A stretch of DNA of 42,807 nucleotides from Vibrio sp. 14G-20 (GTDB lineage: Bacteria > Pseudomonadota > Gammaproteobacteria > Enterobacterales > Vibrionaceae), in contig NZ_JAPHPW010000032.1 of NCBI RefSeq assembly GCF_026241515.1, positions 1-42,807 of the forward strand, given 5' to 3'. This document shows positions 33,709 through 41,584 of this stretch, one piece after another. The notes under the pieces were generated by a model, which had not been told where the DNA came from, did not search any database, and worked only from the letters and a program-made list of their open reading frames with translations. A program made the position numbers and the translations under genes. How positions within the stretch are numbered: position 1 is the stretch's first letter; every line of letters starts with the position of its first letter.

Positions 33709-33726
33709 ATATAAAAATATTTATAT
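33709..33726. promoter_or_regulatory. Dyad ATATAAA-N4-TTTATAT, copy 2
   Basis: Same arms as copy 1, extended by one more A/T pair to AATATAAA-N4-TTTATATT (33708-33727), with spacer AATA. It ends 11 nt before the regulator's ATG, over its expected ribosome binding site, where no Shine-Dalgarno is visible. Centre-to-centre distance to copy 1 is 189 bp, close to 18 helical turns. Confidence 0.5.
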
Positions 33727-33737
33727 TAATAATCCAT

Positions 33738-34658
33738 ATGAATTTTAATGAGTACTATTTGCTGGCTGTTTTTGCCGCGGTAGTGGAAGAGAGACAATAT
33801 ACCAATGCGGCGAAGCGGTTAGGGATAACTCAGCCATCGGTGAGCCAAAGCATTTCAAAGCTGCGAGATATCTATAACGATCCACTTTTCATTAGGGAAA
33901 AGTTAGGCGTTAGACCGACAGCTTTTGCGTTAGAAATTTACCCAGATATTGCTGATGCAATTTTAAAGTTAGATGCACTATCTGCGACGAGGACTCGATT
34001 TGATCCTAGTTTGAGTAAGCGTGTATTTAAAATATCAACCATTAGTCTATTTGAGCACACTTTAATCCCCGAGATGTTTAAGGAAATTGAAGATGAGGCG
34101 CCGAATGTGACGATTTTAGTTGATAATCACAGTACAAAAGAAACCAAAGACATGCTGAGACAAGGTACTATTGATCTCTCAATAGAAGGGTCTTCTGATA
34201 CTGAATCATCAATACTTTCCCACATGATTTATGATGATGAGTTAGTTATCGTCTGTCGGGAAAATCATCCTGCATTTTCTGAAAGTACGATCAGTAAGAG
34301 TGAGTTTCTAGAACATCAACACGTTACACTTTCTAGTTTCTCCGGTAATCATAGTTTCTTCGAGAGTTTATTACCCTCGAGCGTCCAACTGCTGCAAAAG
34401 CGAAAAGTGAAAAGGCAAGTTGCGAGTTATTGGGGGTTACTATCTTCTGTTCAAAGTAGCAATAACCTGGCTATTTTTACTCGTAAAATGGTGGAAAAAA
34501 ACTCGGACGTATTTAATTTAAAAATTTTGGATAACAATTTTTTAGAGCAGAAAGTTGAGGCTTGTGTGTATTGGTCAAAAGCTAGGAACCTTGACCCATC
34601 TATTATTTGGTTGACGGAAAAGGTTAAGGCTGCCGCTATTAATGCCTTATCTTGTTAG
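33738..34658 (+). CDS. LysR-type (LeuO-like) transcriptional regulator
   Basis: Predicted DNA-binding regulator of 306 aa. Seen: an N-terminal winged helix-turn-helix (YTNAAKRLGITQPSVSQSISKLRDIYNDPLFIRE, about residues 21-54) followed by the GVRPTAFALEIYPDI segment typical of the LeuO/NodD/ToxR-like branch, then a periplasmic-binding-protein-like effector domain from about 90 (FKISTISLFEHTLIPEMF). AT-rich codon use, like the divergent lipoprotein gene, sets it apart from the flanking core genes. Divergent orientation suggests that it controls that gene, as is usual for LysR regulators; the target is inferred. Confidence 0.85.
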   Translation: MNFNEYYLLAVFAAVVEERQYTNAAKRLGITQPSVSQSISKLRDIYNDPLFIREKLGVRPTAFALEIYPDIADAILKLDALSATRTRFDPSLSKRVFKISTISLFEHTLIPEMFKEIEDEAPNVTILVDNHSTKETKDMLRQGTIDLSIEGSSDTESSILSHMIYDDELVIVCRENHPAFSESTISKSEFLEHQHVTLSSFSGNHSFFESLLPSSVQLLQKRKVKRQVASYWGLLSSVQSSNNLAIFTRKMVEKNSDVFNLKILDNNFLEQKVEACVYWSKARNLDPSIIWLTEKVKAAAINALSC

Positions 34659-34780
34659 TTGGTGGTACTGCGATTGTGCCAGTGATATTCGTGTAGATAG
34701 AAATTATCGAGACTATTTAGGAACTCATGATTTGGTAATTAGACCTAGGATGAAAGGGAACGTGCCAAGCCTGCTTATGA

Positions 34781-34809
34781 TTGAAGCAATGCTGGTAGGG
34801 CTGTATAAT
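34781..34809 (+). promoter_or_regulatory. Sigma-70 promoter of dusA
   Basis: TTGAAG at 34781-34786, 17-nt spacer, TATAAT at 34804-34809 with TG just before it. Transcription would begin near 34816 and give a leader of about 110 nt to the dusA ATG. The stretch 34659-34780 behind it shows no supported gene. Confidence 0.7.
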
Positions 34810-34924
34810 CCCCCGCCTTATGTTGATCAGAGGGTGATCACTCATTCTCTCAACACTAAGAACAGCTAACACGTAAAGCGGTGTGCTATGAGCTATATCG
34901 TTGAATTTCTAAGAGGTATCAAGT

Positions 34925-35905
34925 ATGCATCCATCATCCCGCTTATCCGTTGCTCCAATGCTCGATTGGACTGACCGCCACTGTCGTTACTTTCACCGTT
35001 TGCTTTCTCAGCAGACTCTTCTGTACACGGAAATGGTAACAACGGGCGCGATCTTACATGGTAAGGGCGACTTCCTAGAATATAACGAGCAAGAACATCC
35101 TCTTGCACTTCAACTCGGTGGTTCAAACCCGGTTGATTTAGCTGCTTGTGCCAAGCTTGCTGGTGAACGTGGTTATGATGAAGTAAACCTTAACGTAGGT
35201 TGTCCTTCAGACCGAGTTCAGAATGGTCGCTTTGGTGCTTGCCTAATGGCTGAGCCTGAGCTGGTGGCAGATTGTGTGTCGGCGATGAGAGAAGTCACAG
35301 ATATTCCAATTACCGTGAAAACGCGTATTGGTATCGACGACCAAGATTCTTATGAGTTCTTAACTAAGTTTGTTTCGACGGTTTCTGAAAAAGGCGGCTG
35401 TGAGCAATTTACTATTCATGCTCGTAAAGCATGGTTGAGTGGCCTTAGCCCGAAAGAGAACCGAGAGATTCCACCGCTAGATTACGATCGCGCATACCAA
35501 ATCAAGAAAGATTTCTCTGATCTTGTGATTGCCGTGAATGGTGGCGTTACTACTCTTGAGCAGACTAAAGAGCACTTGCAACACCTTGATGGTGTGATGA
35601 TCGGCCGTGAGGCTTACCATAGCCCGTTTATCTTGGCTGAAGTCGATCAGCAGATCTTTGGTTTAGACACGCCAATCAAGAAGCGCTCACAAGTGGTTGA
35701 AGAAATGTACCCGTACATTGAACGTGAGCTTTCAAATGGTGCAAGCTTAGGGCACATCTCTCGTCATATGCTTGGTTTGTTCCAAAGCATGCCGGGCGCA
35801 AGACAATGGCGTCGTTACATCAGTGAAAACGCACATAAAAAAGGTGCGGGTATCGAAGTGATGCAGACAGCATTGGCTAAGATCCCTAAAGAGCTAAACG
35901 TATAA
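34925..35905 (+). CDS. dusA: tRNA-dihydrouridine(20/20a) synthase DusA
   Basis: FMN enzyme that reduces uridines 20 and 20a of the tRNA D loop. Seen: SVAPMLDWTDRHCRYFHRLLS (FMN site), QLGGSNP, the catalytic-Cys motif LNVGCPSDRVQNGRFGACLM, TVKTRIGIDD, FTIHARKAWLSGLSPKENREIPPLDYDRAY, and NGGVTTLEQ with DGVMIGREAYHSP for phosphate binding. These include the residues that separate DusA from DusB and DusC. 326 aa. In E. coli dusA is also followed by pspG (as yjbN-yjbO), as it is here. Confidence 0.96.
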   Translation: MHPSSRLSVAPMLDWTDRHCRYFHRLLSQQTLLYTEMVTTGAILHGKGDFLEYNEQEHPLALQLGGSNPVDLAACAKLAGERGYDEVNLNVGCPSDRVQNGRFGACLMAEPELVADCVSAMREVTDIPITVKTRIGIDDQDSYEFLTKFVSTVSEKGGCEQFTIHARKAWLSGLSPKENREIPPLDYDRAYQIKKDFSDLVIAVNGGVTTLEQTKEHLQHLDGVMIGREAYHSPFILAEVDQQIFGLDTPIKKRSQVVEEMYPYIERELSNGASLGHISRHMLGLFQSMPGARQWRRYISENAHKKGAGIEVMQTALAKIPKELNV

Positions 35906-36002
35906 CCTCCCACGAGGTGGAAAGTTCGAGCTTAAAAGCCTAAGCTTAAAAACTTAAGGTTAAATTCGCCATCAGAGGCTAAATTTACCATTGATAGTTT
36001 CT

Positions 36003-36035
36003 TAAAAAGCCACGCATTAATATATGTGGCTTTTT
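36003..36035 (+). terminator. Terminator after dusA
   Basis: AAAAAGCCAC pairs with GTGGCTTTTT around an AT-rich loop; a T-run completes it. Confidence 0.88.
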
Positions 36036-36075
36036 ATTTGCCTGATAAGTAAGGGTTTTATTGATTTTATTAACT

Positions 36076-36091
36076 TGGTATGGAAGCTGCA
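36076..36091 (+). promoter_or_regulatory. Sigma-54 promoter of pspG
   Basis: TGGTAT-N5-CTGCA with the invariant GG (36077-36078) and GC (36089-36090) exactly 10 nt apart, matching the -24/-12 consensus TGGCAC-N5-TTGCW. Transcription would start near 36102, about 40 nt before the pspG ATG. In E. coli pspG is a sigma-54/PspF-dependent member of the phage shock regulon, so both position and match fit. Confidence 0.85.
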
Positions 36092-36140
36092 ATGTTAGAA
36101 AGTAGGAAAGATAGGTCATTAACTCATTAGGGAGACCATT

Positions 36141-36362
36141 ATGTTTGAATTAATCTTTGTTCTTATTTTCGTTGCCACTCTACTTGTCACTGGTATTACG
36201 TTTATGACGGTATTGGCTGCAACCGGAGTCGCGTTAGCTGTCATGTTGGTCTTAGGGATGATGGGGGTTGTGTTTAAGTTGCTGCCTTGGCTAATTGTGA
36301 TTGCATTGGGTATCTGGTTTTTCAAAAACTTTGTACACAGTTCTAACCAAAGACGTTACTAA
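36141..36362 (+). CDS. pspG: Phage shock (envelope stress) protein PspG
   Basis: Small inner-membrane effector of the phage shock response; in E. coli it is produced when PspF is released by membrane stress. Seen: 73 aa with three hydrophobic segments (about 1-21, 25-45, 48-66) and the patterns FELIFVLIFVATLLVTGITF and KLLPWLIVIALGIWFFKNF, which align with E. coli PspG (LELLFVIGFFVMLMVTG and KLLPWLL), ending in the typical basic RRY. AGGGAG lies upstream of the ATG. It is next to dusA as in E. coli and preceded by a sigma-54 promoter. Confidence 0.92.
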   Translation: MFELIFVLIFVATLLVTGITFMTVLAATGVALAVMLVLGMMGVVFKLLPWLIVIALGIWFFKNFVHSSNQRRY

Positions 36363-36497
36363 GGTCATGGTGTCGTCAAATCTTTGATCGTCAGCGGTTT
36401 ATCGTTTGAGAATTTAAGATGTGTGATAGAATTTTCCCCAATAATCTATGAATGTGCATACAATTAGCACAACGATATGGAATTGGAGCTATCTCAA

Positions 36498-37166
36498 ATG
36501 AATAAAATGCCATTAATTGCTTTAGTGGGAATGCTATCTTTAAGCTCGGCAGTGTCTGCTGAAGAAGAGTTTTCTTACACGGCTAAAGTCGGTGCCGATA
36601 TGTGGTGGGGAAGTACAAAGCTAAACGAAGTTAGACAAGATGATGATTCTAACTCACCTTCGTTGTATTTCGCATTTGAGCATAATGCCCCGATGCTACC
36701 AAACGCTAGCTTTCGCTATACTTCTGTCGATGCGGATTCATTGGCCTTCGATAAGTACGATTACACCTTCTATTACACGTTGTTAGATCACAAGCTGATG
36801 AACTTCGATGCGGGTGTGACGTTTACTCAGTATTCAAATTCGAATTACATCGAACCGAAAACAGGTGGCGCTCAAACAAGCTTTGATGAATTTACTTGGA
36901 GCTTTTACGGTAACGCAGAGATCAACGTTCCTGACACTAACTTCGATATCATCGGTACGATGGAGTTCGGTGATAGCAGTGGTATTAAGAGCACTGATTT
37001 GATGGCGGGTGTCCAGTACCGAATTCCAGTATCAGAATCTGAAATTGCCCTGCGTGGTGGTTACCGTGTGATCGACCTTGATTCGGAAGAGTTATTCTCT
37101 TCAGAGGTTGGCAAAGAGTTTGTCATGGTTGATGGCTGGTTTGCTGGCGCTGAAGTGCGCTTCTAG
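36498..37166 (+). CDS. Small outer-membrane beta-barrel (TIGR04219-like)
   Basis: Predicted outer-membrane protein of 222 aa. Seen: a signal peptide (MNKMPLIALVGMLSLSSAVSA), alternating amphipathic strands with acidic turns (FSYTAKVGADMWWGSTKLNE, LYFAFEHNAPMLPNASFRY, YDYTFYYTLLD, DLMAGVQYRIP, GWFAGAEVRF), a C-terminal Phe and no loops long enough for a plug. The pattern fits a family of small Vibrio/Shewanella barrels; the function is unknown. ATG at 36498 has GGAG 9 nt upstream; an ATG 21 nt earlier (36477) lacks one. A terminator follows. Confidence 0.75.
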   Translation: MNKMPLIALVGMLSLSSAVSAEEEFSYTAKVGADMWWGSTKLNEVRQDDDSNSPSLYFAFEHNAPMLPNASFRYTSVDADSLAFDKYDYTFYYTLLDHKLMNFDAGVTFTQYSNSNYIEPKTGGAQTSFDEFTWSFYGNAEINVPDTNFDIIGTMEFGDSSGIKSTDLMAGVQYRIPVSESEIALRGGYRVIDLDSEELFSSEVGKEFVMVDGWFAGAEVRF

Positions 37167-37201
37167 GCCATATAAAGCAAATTTAGAACGAATTTTGAGA
37201 G

Positions 37202-37229
37202 CGCCACTTTATTAAGTGGCGTTTTTTTA
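37202..37229 (+). terminator. Terminator after the small outer-membrane gene
   Basis: CGCCACTT and AAGTGGCG close a TATT loop; seven T follow. Confidence 0.93.
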
Positions 37230-37240
37230 TATCTATTGGT

Positions 37241-37524
37241 TATATCCAAGTGGCTTCAAGATGCTGGATTCAGAGCGTTGTCATTGAGCCCCTAATTACC
37301 GAAAGTAAGTAAGGAAAACGACGCAGCGTAATAGCTGGCTCTTTCCAAGTTGTTTGACGCAGCAATCGGTTCAATGACACGCTCCCAAAGGGCGAGTTGC
37401 CTTGGCTTGTATACTTTGTTGTCGATTCTTGATTTAGGCCCACTAGACCTTTAAATCGTCGCCGCGTCTACAAACCAAGTCATTCTCGCTGAACCAAGCA
37501 TCTTGAGGTTACTTGGGTATATAT
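37241..37524. mobile_element. MITE-like intergenic repeat with inverted ends
   Basis: The left end TATATCCAAGTGGCTTCAAG... and the reverse complement of the right end, TATATACCCAAGTAACCTCA..., agree at most positions over about 33 bp through AAGATGCT.G.TTCAG. Inside, GCGTTGTCATTGA (37274-37286) has a near-perfect inverted partner, TCAATGACACGC, at 37371-37382. There is no ORF with a recognisable product in the 284 bp. This is the structure expected of a miniature inverted-repeat element. It fills most of the 470-nt gap between two genes; 37525-37637 is plain AT-rich upstream DNA. Confidence 0.6.
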
Positions 37525-37637
37525 CTTTCTGGAATTAGTTAGCACATTCATCACTTTCGACCATCCTTTATACAGAGAGCTAATTAGCGTCTATTCTTAT
37601 AAGGTCTATGTTGTGAGGTCAAAGCAAGGGATGGAAT

Positions 37638-37868
37638 ATGACACTCAATGAATTACGAAATTTATATAGAGAAAATCTGTTAGTTGAAGCGATCATAGAG
37701 CCCTCAATTCAAGAAGGGTCTTGGGTTGTGGAGTTTCGCCATATGGGAGGTGGCTTTGTTCTGCTTACTGATGTTCATGGTGAAGAGTGCCATTACGCGG
37801 ATTTAGACTTAGCATCTAAATCGGCAATGGCGGTTGGCTTTCAGCAAGTGCGTATTGAAAACCAGTAA
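37638..37868 (+). CDS. Small protein of unknown function
   Basis: 76-aa soluble, acidic protein that I do not recognise. Seen: no signal peptide or membrane segment; a helical start (LNELRNLYRENLLVEAIIEP), followed by beta-rich stretches (SWVVEFRHMGGGFVLLTDVHGEECHYADLDLASKSAMAVGF); no metal or nucleotide motif. The frame begins at an ATG with AGGG 9-12 nt upstream and codon use is like that of the neighbours, which favours a real gene. It lies 103 nt or more upstream of cysJ on the same strand, so it may or may not be in the sulfur operon. Confidence 0.65.
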   Translation: MTLNELRNLYRENLLVEAIIEPSIQEGSWVVEFRHMGGGFVLLTDVHGEECHYADLDLASKSAMAVGFQQVRIENQ

Positions 37869-37991
37869 GTCAATTTAGGTTTCAATCGGTTTTTACTTCC
37901 AAAAAGTTATAAAACATACTTTTCTATTCTTTCTTGTTATTAAAAGGAGTGGTTAATCTATCGTCACGCAATGATTAGGGATGTCGTGACC

Positions 37992-39857
37992 ATGTCTTTA
38001 AATAAGAAAGAGTCTTCACAAAATAATAATGCACAGCCTGGGGCTAATGAGTTACCTGGGCTAGCAGCACCACTTAATGACCAACAATTGGGTCATCTTC
38101 AACACACTGTTTCTGAGTTATCTTCACAACAACTGGCATGGGTCAGTGGTTACCTTTGGGGAGTTAGCCAAGCTCAGCCTGTCGGTGCAGCTGCGCCAAT
38201 CGCTCAAGCGGCTGCTGCAGTAGCGGCTAAACCAGCGGGTAAGCTCAGCATTATCTTCGCATCTCAAACAGGTAATGCTAAAGGTGTCGCTGAATCGCTT
38301 GAGGCAGAAGCTAAAGCCTTAGGTATTGCTGTCGAGCTTTTCGATGCAAGTGATTATAAAGGTAAGAACCTAGCCAAAGAGACACACGTCATTTTTGTGG
38401 CTTCAACCAATGGTGAGGGCGAAGCCCCTGATAACGCTATTGAGTTGCATGAATTCCTACAATCGAAGAAAGCGCCAAAATTATCAAACCTACAATACGG
38501 TGTGATTGGTTTAGGTGACTCAAGCTATGAGTTCTTCTGCCAAACGGCTAAAGACTTCGATAGCTTCCTCGCTAAGCTTGGTGCTAAATCGTTTGTCGAC
38601 CGTCTTGATTGTGATGTTGATTACGAAGAATCAGCAACGGAATGGCGCGCTAAAGCATTAGAGCAAGTAAAAGAGACGCTATCGACAGGCACTGAAGCCG
38701 ATGTGGTTCAATTACCAGTCGGTCAAGCGGCTGCCGGTCATTCGCAATACACCAAACAAAACCCATACACCGCGACACTATTGACGAGCCAAAAGATCAC
38801 CGGCCGTGATTCGGGCAAAGATGTTCGTCATATCGAGATTGATCTTGATGAGTCGGGTATTACTTACCAACCGGGTGATGCGCTAGGCGTATGGTTTGAA
38901 AACAGTTCAGAACTCGCTAATCAGATCCTTTCTAAGGTTGGGTTATCTGGTATCGAAAGTGTTGATGTCGATGGTGACAACTTATCTGTCCACAGCGCAC
39001 TCGTTAGTAAATTCGAGATTACATCTTCAAACCCTCAACTTGTGTCTAAGTTTGCTGAGCTATCGGGCAGCAAGAAGTTGATCAAGCTGGTGGAAGATAA
39101 AGACAAGCTTCGTGAATATGCGGGTAACACTCAAATTGTCGATGTGCTAGCAGAGAAGAAAACCAAGCTATCAGCTGATGAGCTAATCGGTCTTCTACGT
39201 AAGTTAACTCCACGTCTCTACTCTATTGCATCAAGCCAAGCTGAAGTGGATGAAGAAGTTCACTTGACGGTTGGTTTGGTTGAATACCAAAAAGGCGATG
39301 AATCTCGTTTAGGCGGAGCTTCTAGCTTCTTAGCTCAACGTCTTGAAGAAGGCGGTGAAGTGAAGGTGTTTGTTGAGAACAACAATAACTTCAAATTACC
39401 ACAAGACGACAATACACCAATCATCATGGTCGGCCCGGGTACCGGTATCGCACCGTTCCGCAGTTTTGTTCAAGAGCGTGAAAACAATGATGCTGAAGGC
39501 AAAAGCTGGTTGTTCTTCGGTGACCGTACCTTCACTCAAGATTTCTTATATCAAGTTGAATGGCAGAAGTACCTTAAGTCTGGTGCGCTAACCAAGCTTG
39601 ATGTTGCCTTTAGTCGTGACCAAAAAGAAAAGGTTTATGTTCAAGATCGCTTAATCGAACAAGCAGCTCAGGTTTGGCAATGGCTTCAAGAGGGCGCGTA
39701 CCTTTATGTATGTGGCGATGCGACTCGAATGGCGAAAGATGTTCATGAAGCGTTAGTTACAATTGCAGAAAAACATGGCAATCAGAGCCGCGAGCAAGCT
39801 GAACAATATATTAATGATTTACGTAAAGCGAAACGTTACCAAAGGGATGTGTACTAA
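37992..39857 (+). CDS. cysJ: Sulfite reductase (NADPH) flavoprotein alpha subunit
   Basis: Passes electrons from NADPH through FAD and FMN to the CysI hemoprotein. Seen: a flavodoxin domain from about residue 75 (LSIIFASQTGNAKGVAESLEAEAK, VASTNGEGEAPDN, GLGDSSYEFFC), an FAD domain with RLYSIASSQ, and an NADP domain with MVGPGTGIAPFRSFVQER, FFGDRT and the C-terminal KRYQRDVY. Ala-rich linker at 55-75. Frame open from ATG 37971 (628 aa); 37992 is chosen because AGGG lies upstream and the length (621 aa) is nearer to the family (about 600). The stop overlaps the cysI ATG by 1 nt. Confidence 0.93.
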   Translation: MSLNKKESSQNNNAQPGANELPGLAAPLNDQQLGHLQHTVSELSSQQLAWVSGYLWGVSQAQPVGAAAPIAQAAAAVAAKPAGKLSIIFASQTGNAKGVAESLEAEAKALGIAVELFDASDYKGKNLAKETHVIFVASTNGEGEAPDNAIELHEFLQSKKAPKLSNLQYGVIGLGDSSYEFFCQTAKDFDSFLAKLGAKSFVDRLDCDVDYEESATEWRAKALEQVKETLSTGTEADVVQLPVGQAAAGHSQYTKQNPYTATLLTSQKITGRDSGKDVRHIEIDLDESGITYQPGDALGVWFENSSELANQILSKVGLSGIESVDVDGDNLSVHSALVSKFEITSSNPQLVSKFAELSGSKKLIKLVEDKDKLREYAGNTQIVDVLAEKKTKLSADELIGLLRKLTPRLYSIASSQAEVDEEVHLTVGLVEYQKGDESRLGGASSFLAQRLEEGGEVKVFVENNNNFKLPQDDNTPIIMVGPGTGIAPFRSFVQERENNDAEGKSWLFFGDRTFTQDFLYQVEWQKYLKSGALTKLDVAFSRDQKEKVYVQDRLIEQAAQVWQWLQEGAYLYVCGDATRMAKDVHEALVTIAEKHGNQSREQAEQYINDLRKAKRYQRDVY

Positions 39858-41584
39858 TGAGCAAGCAAGTAATAGAGCAAGAAGTGCTAGGTCAAGTACT
39901 GGGACCTTTGGCTGACAACGAGCGTTTGAAGCGTGAAAGTAAAAATCTTCGCGGTACGATTGAACAAGATCTCCAAGATAGAATTACGGGTGGTTTTACT
40001 GCTGATAACTTTCAGTTGATTCGTTTCCACGGTATGTATCAACAAGACGACCGTGATATTCGTAATGAACGTACCAAGCAAAAGCTAGAACCTTTACATA
40101 ACGTCATGCTGCGTGCGCGTATGCCTGGCGGGATCATCACTCCTAAGCAATGGTTAGCGATTGATAAATTCGCAGATGAAAGCACCTCTTATGGTTCTAT
40201 CCGTCTAACGACACGTCAAACCTTTCAGTTCCACGGCGTGTTGAAGCCGAACATTAAGTTAATGCACCAAACACTCAACAGTATTGGTATTGATTCCATT
40301 GCGACGGCGGGTGACGTAAACCGAAATGTTTTGTGTACGACAAACCCGGTTGAGTCCGAGCTCCATCAAGAAGCCTACGAGTGGGCGAAAAAGATCAGTG
40401 AACATCTATTACCTAAGACTCGTGCTTATGCCGAAATCTGGTTAGATGGTGAAAAGCTAGCAACAACGGATGAAGAACCTATCCTAGGTAGCAACTACCT
40501 ACCGCGTAAGTTCAAGACGACGGTTGTAATTCCTCCGCAAAATGACGTAGATGTTCATGCTAACGATCTTAACTTCATCGCGATTGCTAAAGACGGAAAG
40601 CTGGTGGGCTTTAACGTATTAGTGGGGGGCGGTCTTGCAATGACACACGGCGATACTTCTACTTATGCACGTAAAGCTGACGATTTCGGTTTTGTGCCAT
40701 TAGAGAAAACGTTAGATGTAGCGGCGGCGGTGGTAACGACTCAGCGTGATTGGGGTAACCGTTCGAACCGTAAGAATGCTAAAACCAAGTACACACTAGA
40801 CCGTGTTGGTATTGATGTATTCAAAGCAGAAGTAGAAAAACGTGCAGGCGTTGAGTTTTCTGAAAGCCGTCCTTATGAGTTTACTGGCCGTGGCGATCGT
40901 ATCGGTTGGGCGGAAGGTATTGATGGTAAGCACCACTTAGCGTTATTCATCGAAAATGGTCGTTTACTTGATTTCCCGGGTAAAGCTCTGAAAACAGGTG
41001 TTGCTGAAATAGCGAAGATCCACAAAGGTGACTTCCGTATGACAGCGAACCAAAACCTCATTGTTGCTGGTGTACCTAAGAGCCAAAAGACAAAAATTGA
41101 AAAGCTGGCACGTCAATACGGTCTGATGGATGATGCCGTTTCCGAGCAGCGTAAAAACTCAATGGCTTGTGTGGCATTCCCAACATGTCCTTTAGCAATG
41201 GCAGAAGCTGAGCGTTTTCTTCCTGAGTTTGTAACGGATGTTGAAGACATTCTGAAGAAACATGGATTACCAGAAGAAGATAACATCATCCTTCGTATCA
41301 CGGGTTGTCCAAACGGTTGTGGTCGTGCAATGTTGGCTGAACTGGGGTTAGTCGGTAAGGCGCCGGGGCGTTACAACATGCACTTAGGTGGCAACAAAGC
41401 CGGAACTCGTATCCCGAAGATGTATAAAGAGAACATCACTTCAGCTCAGATCTTAGAAGAGATTGATTCGCTGGTGGGACGTTGGGCTACGGAACGTAAC
41501 GACAGTGAAGGGTTCGGTGATTTTACAATCCGAGCTGGCATCATCGAAGAGGTGATAATTTCAAAGAGGGATCTGCATGCATAA
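39857..41584 (+). CDS. cysI: Sulfite reductase (NADPH) hemoprotein beta subunit
   Basis: Six-electron reduction of sulfite to sulfide on a coupled siroheme-[4Fe-4S] centre. Seen: the two nitrite/sulfite reductase repeats, the sulfite-binding segment SIRLTTRQTFQFHGVLK, and the cluster cysteines in MACVAFPTCPLAMAEAERFLP and ITGCPNGCGRAMLAELGLVGKAPGRYN, which contains the C-x3-C pair of the siroheme family signature. 575 aa, as in E. coli (570). It overlaps cysJ by 1 nt and cysH by 8 nt. Confidence 0.97.
   Translation: MSKQVIEQEVLGQVLGPLADNERLKRESKNLRGTIEQDLQDRITGGFTADNFQLIRFHGMYQQDDRDIRNERTKQKLEPLHNVMLRARMPGGIITPKQWLAIDKFADESTSYGSIRLTTRQTFQFHGVLKPNIKLMHQTLNSIGIDSIATAGDVNRNVLCTTNPVESELHQEAYEWAKKISEHLLPKTRAYAEIWLDGEKLATTDEEPILGSNYLPRKFKTTVVIPPQNDVDVHANDLNFIAIAKDGKLVGFNVLVGGGLAMTHGDTSTYARKADDFGFVPLEKTLDVAAAVVTTQRDWGNRSNRKNAKTKYTLDRVGIDVFKAEVEKRAGVEFSESRPYEFTGRGDRIGWAEGIDGKHHLALFIENGRLLDFPGKALKTGVAEIAKIHKGDFRMTANQNLIVAGVPKSQKTKIEKLARQYGLMDDAVSEQRKNSMACVAFPTCPLAMAEAERFLPEFVTDVEDILKKHGLPEEDNIILRITGCPNGCGRAMLAELGLVGKAPGRYNMHLGGNKAGTRIPKMYKENITSAQILEEIDSLVGRWATERNDSEGFGDFTIRAGIIEEVIISKRDLHA

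Noticed and set aside
34642..34869. 75-aa frame overlapping the end of the LysR gene
   Set aside because: No ribosome binding site, no family resemblance, and it runs across the dusA promoter. It is most likely a chance frame.
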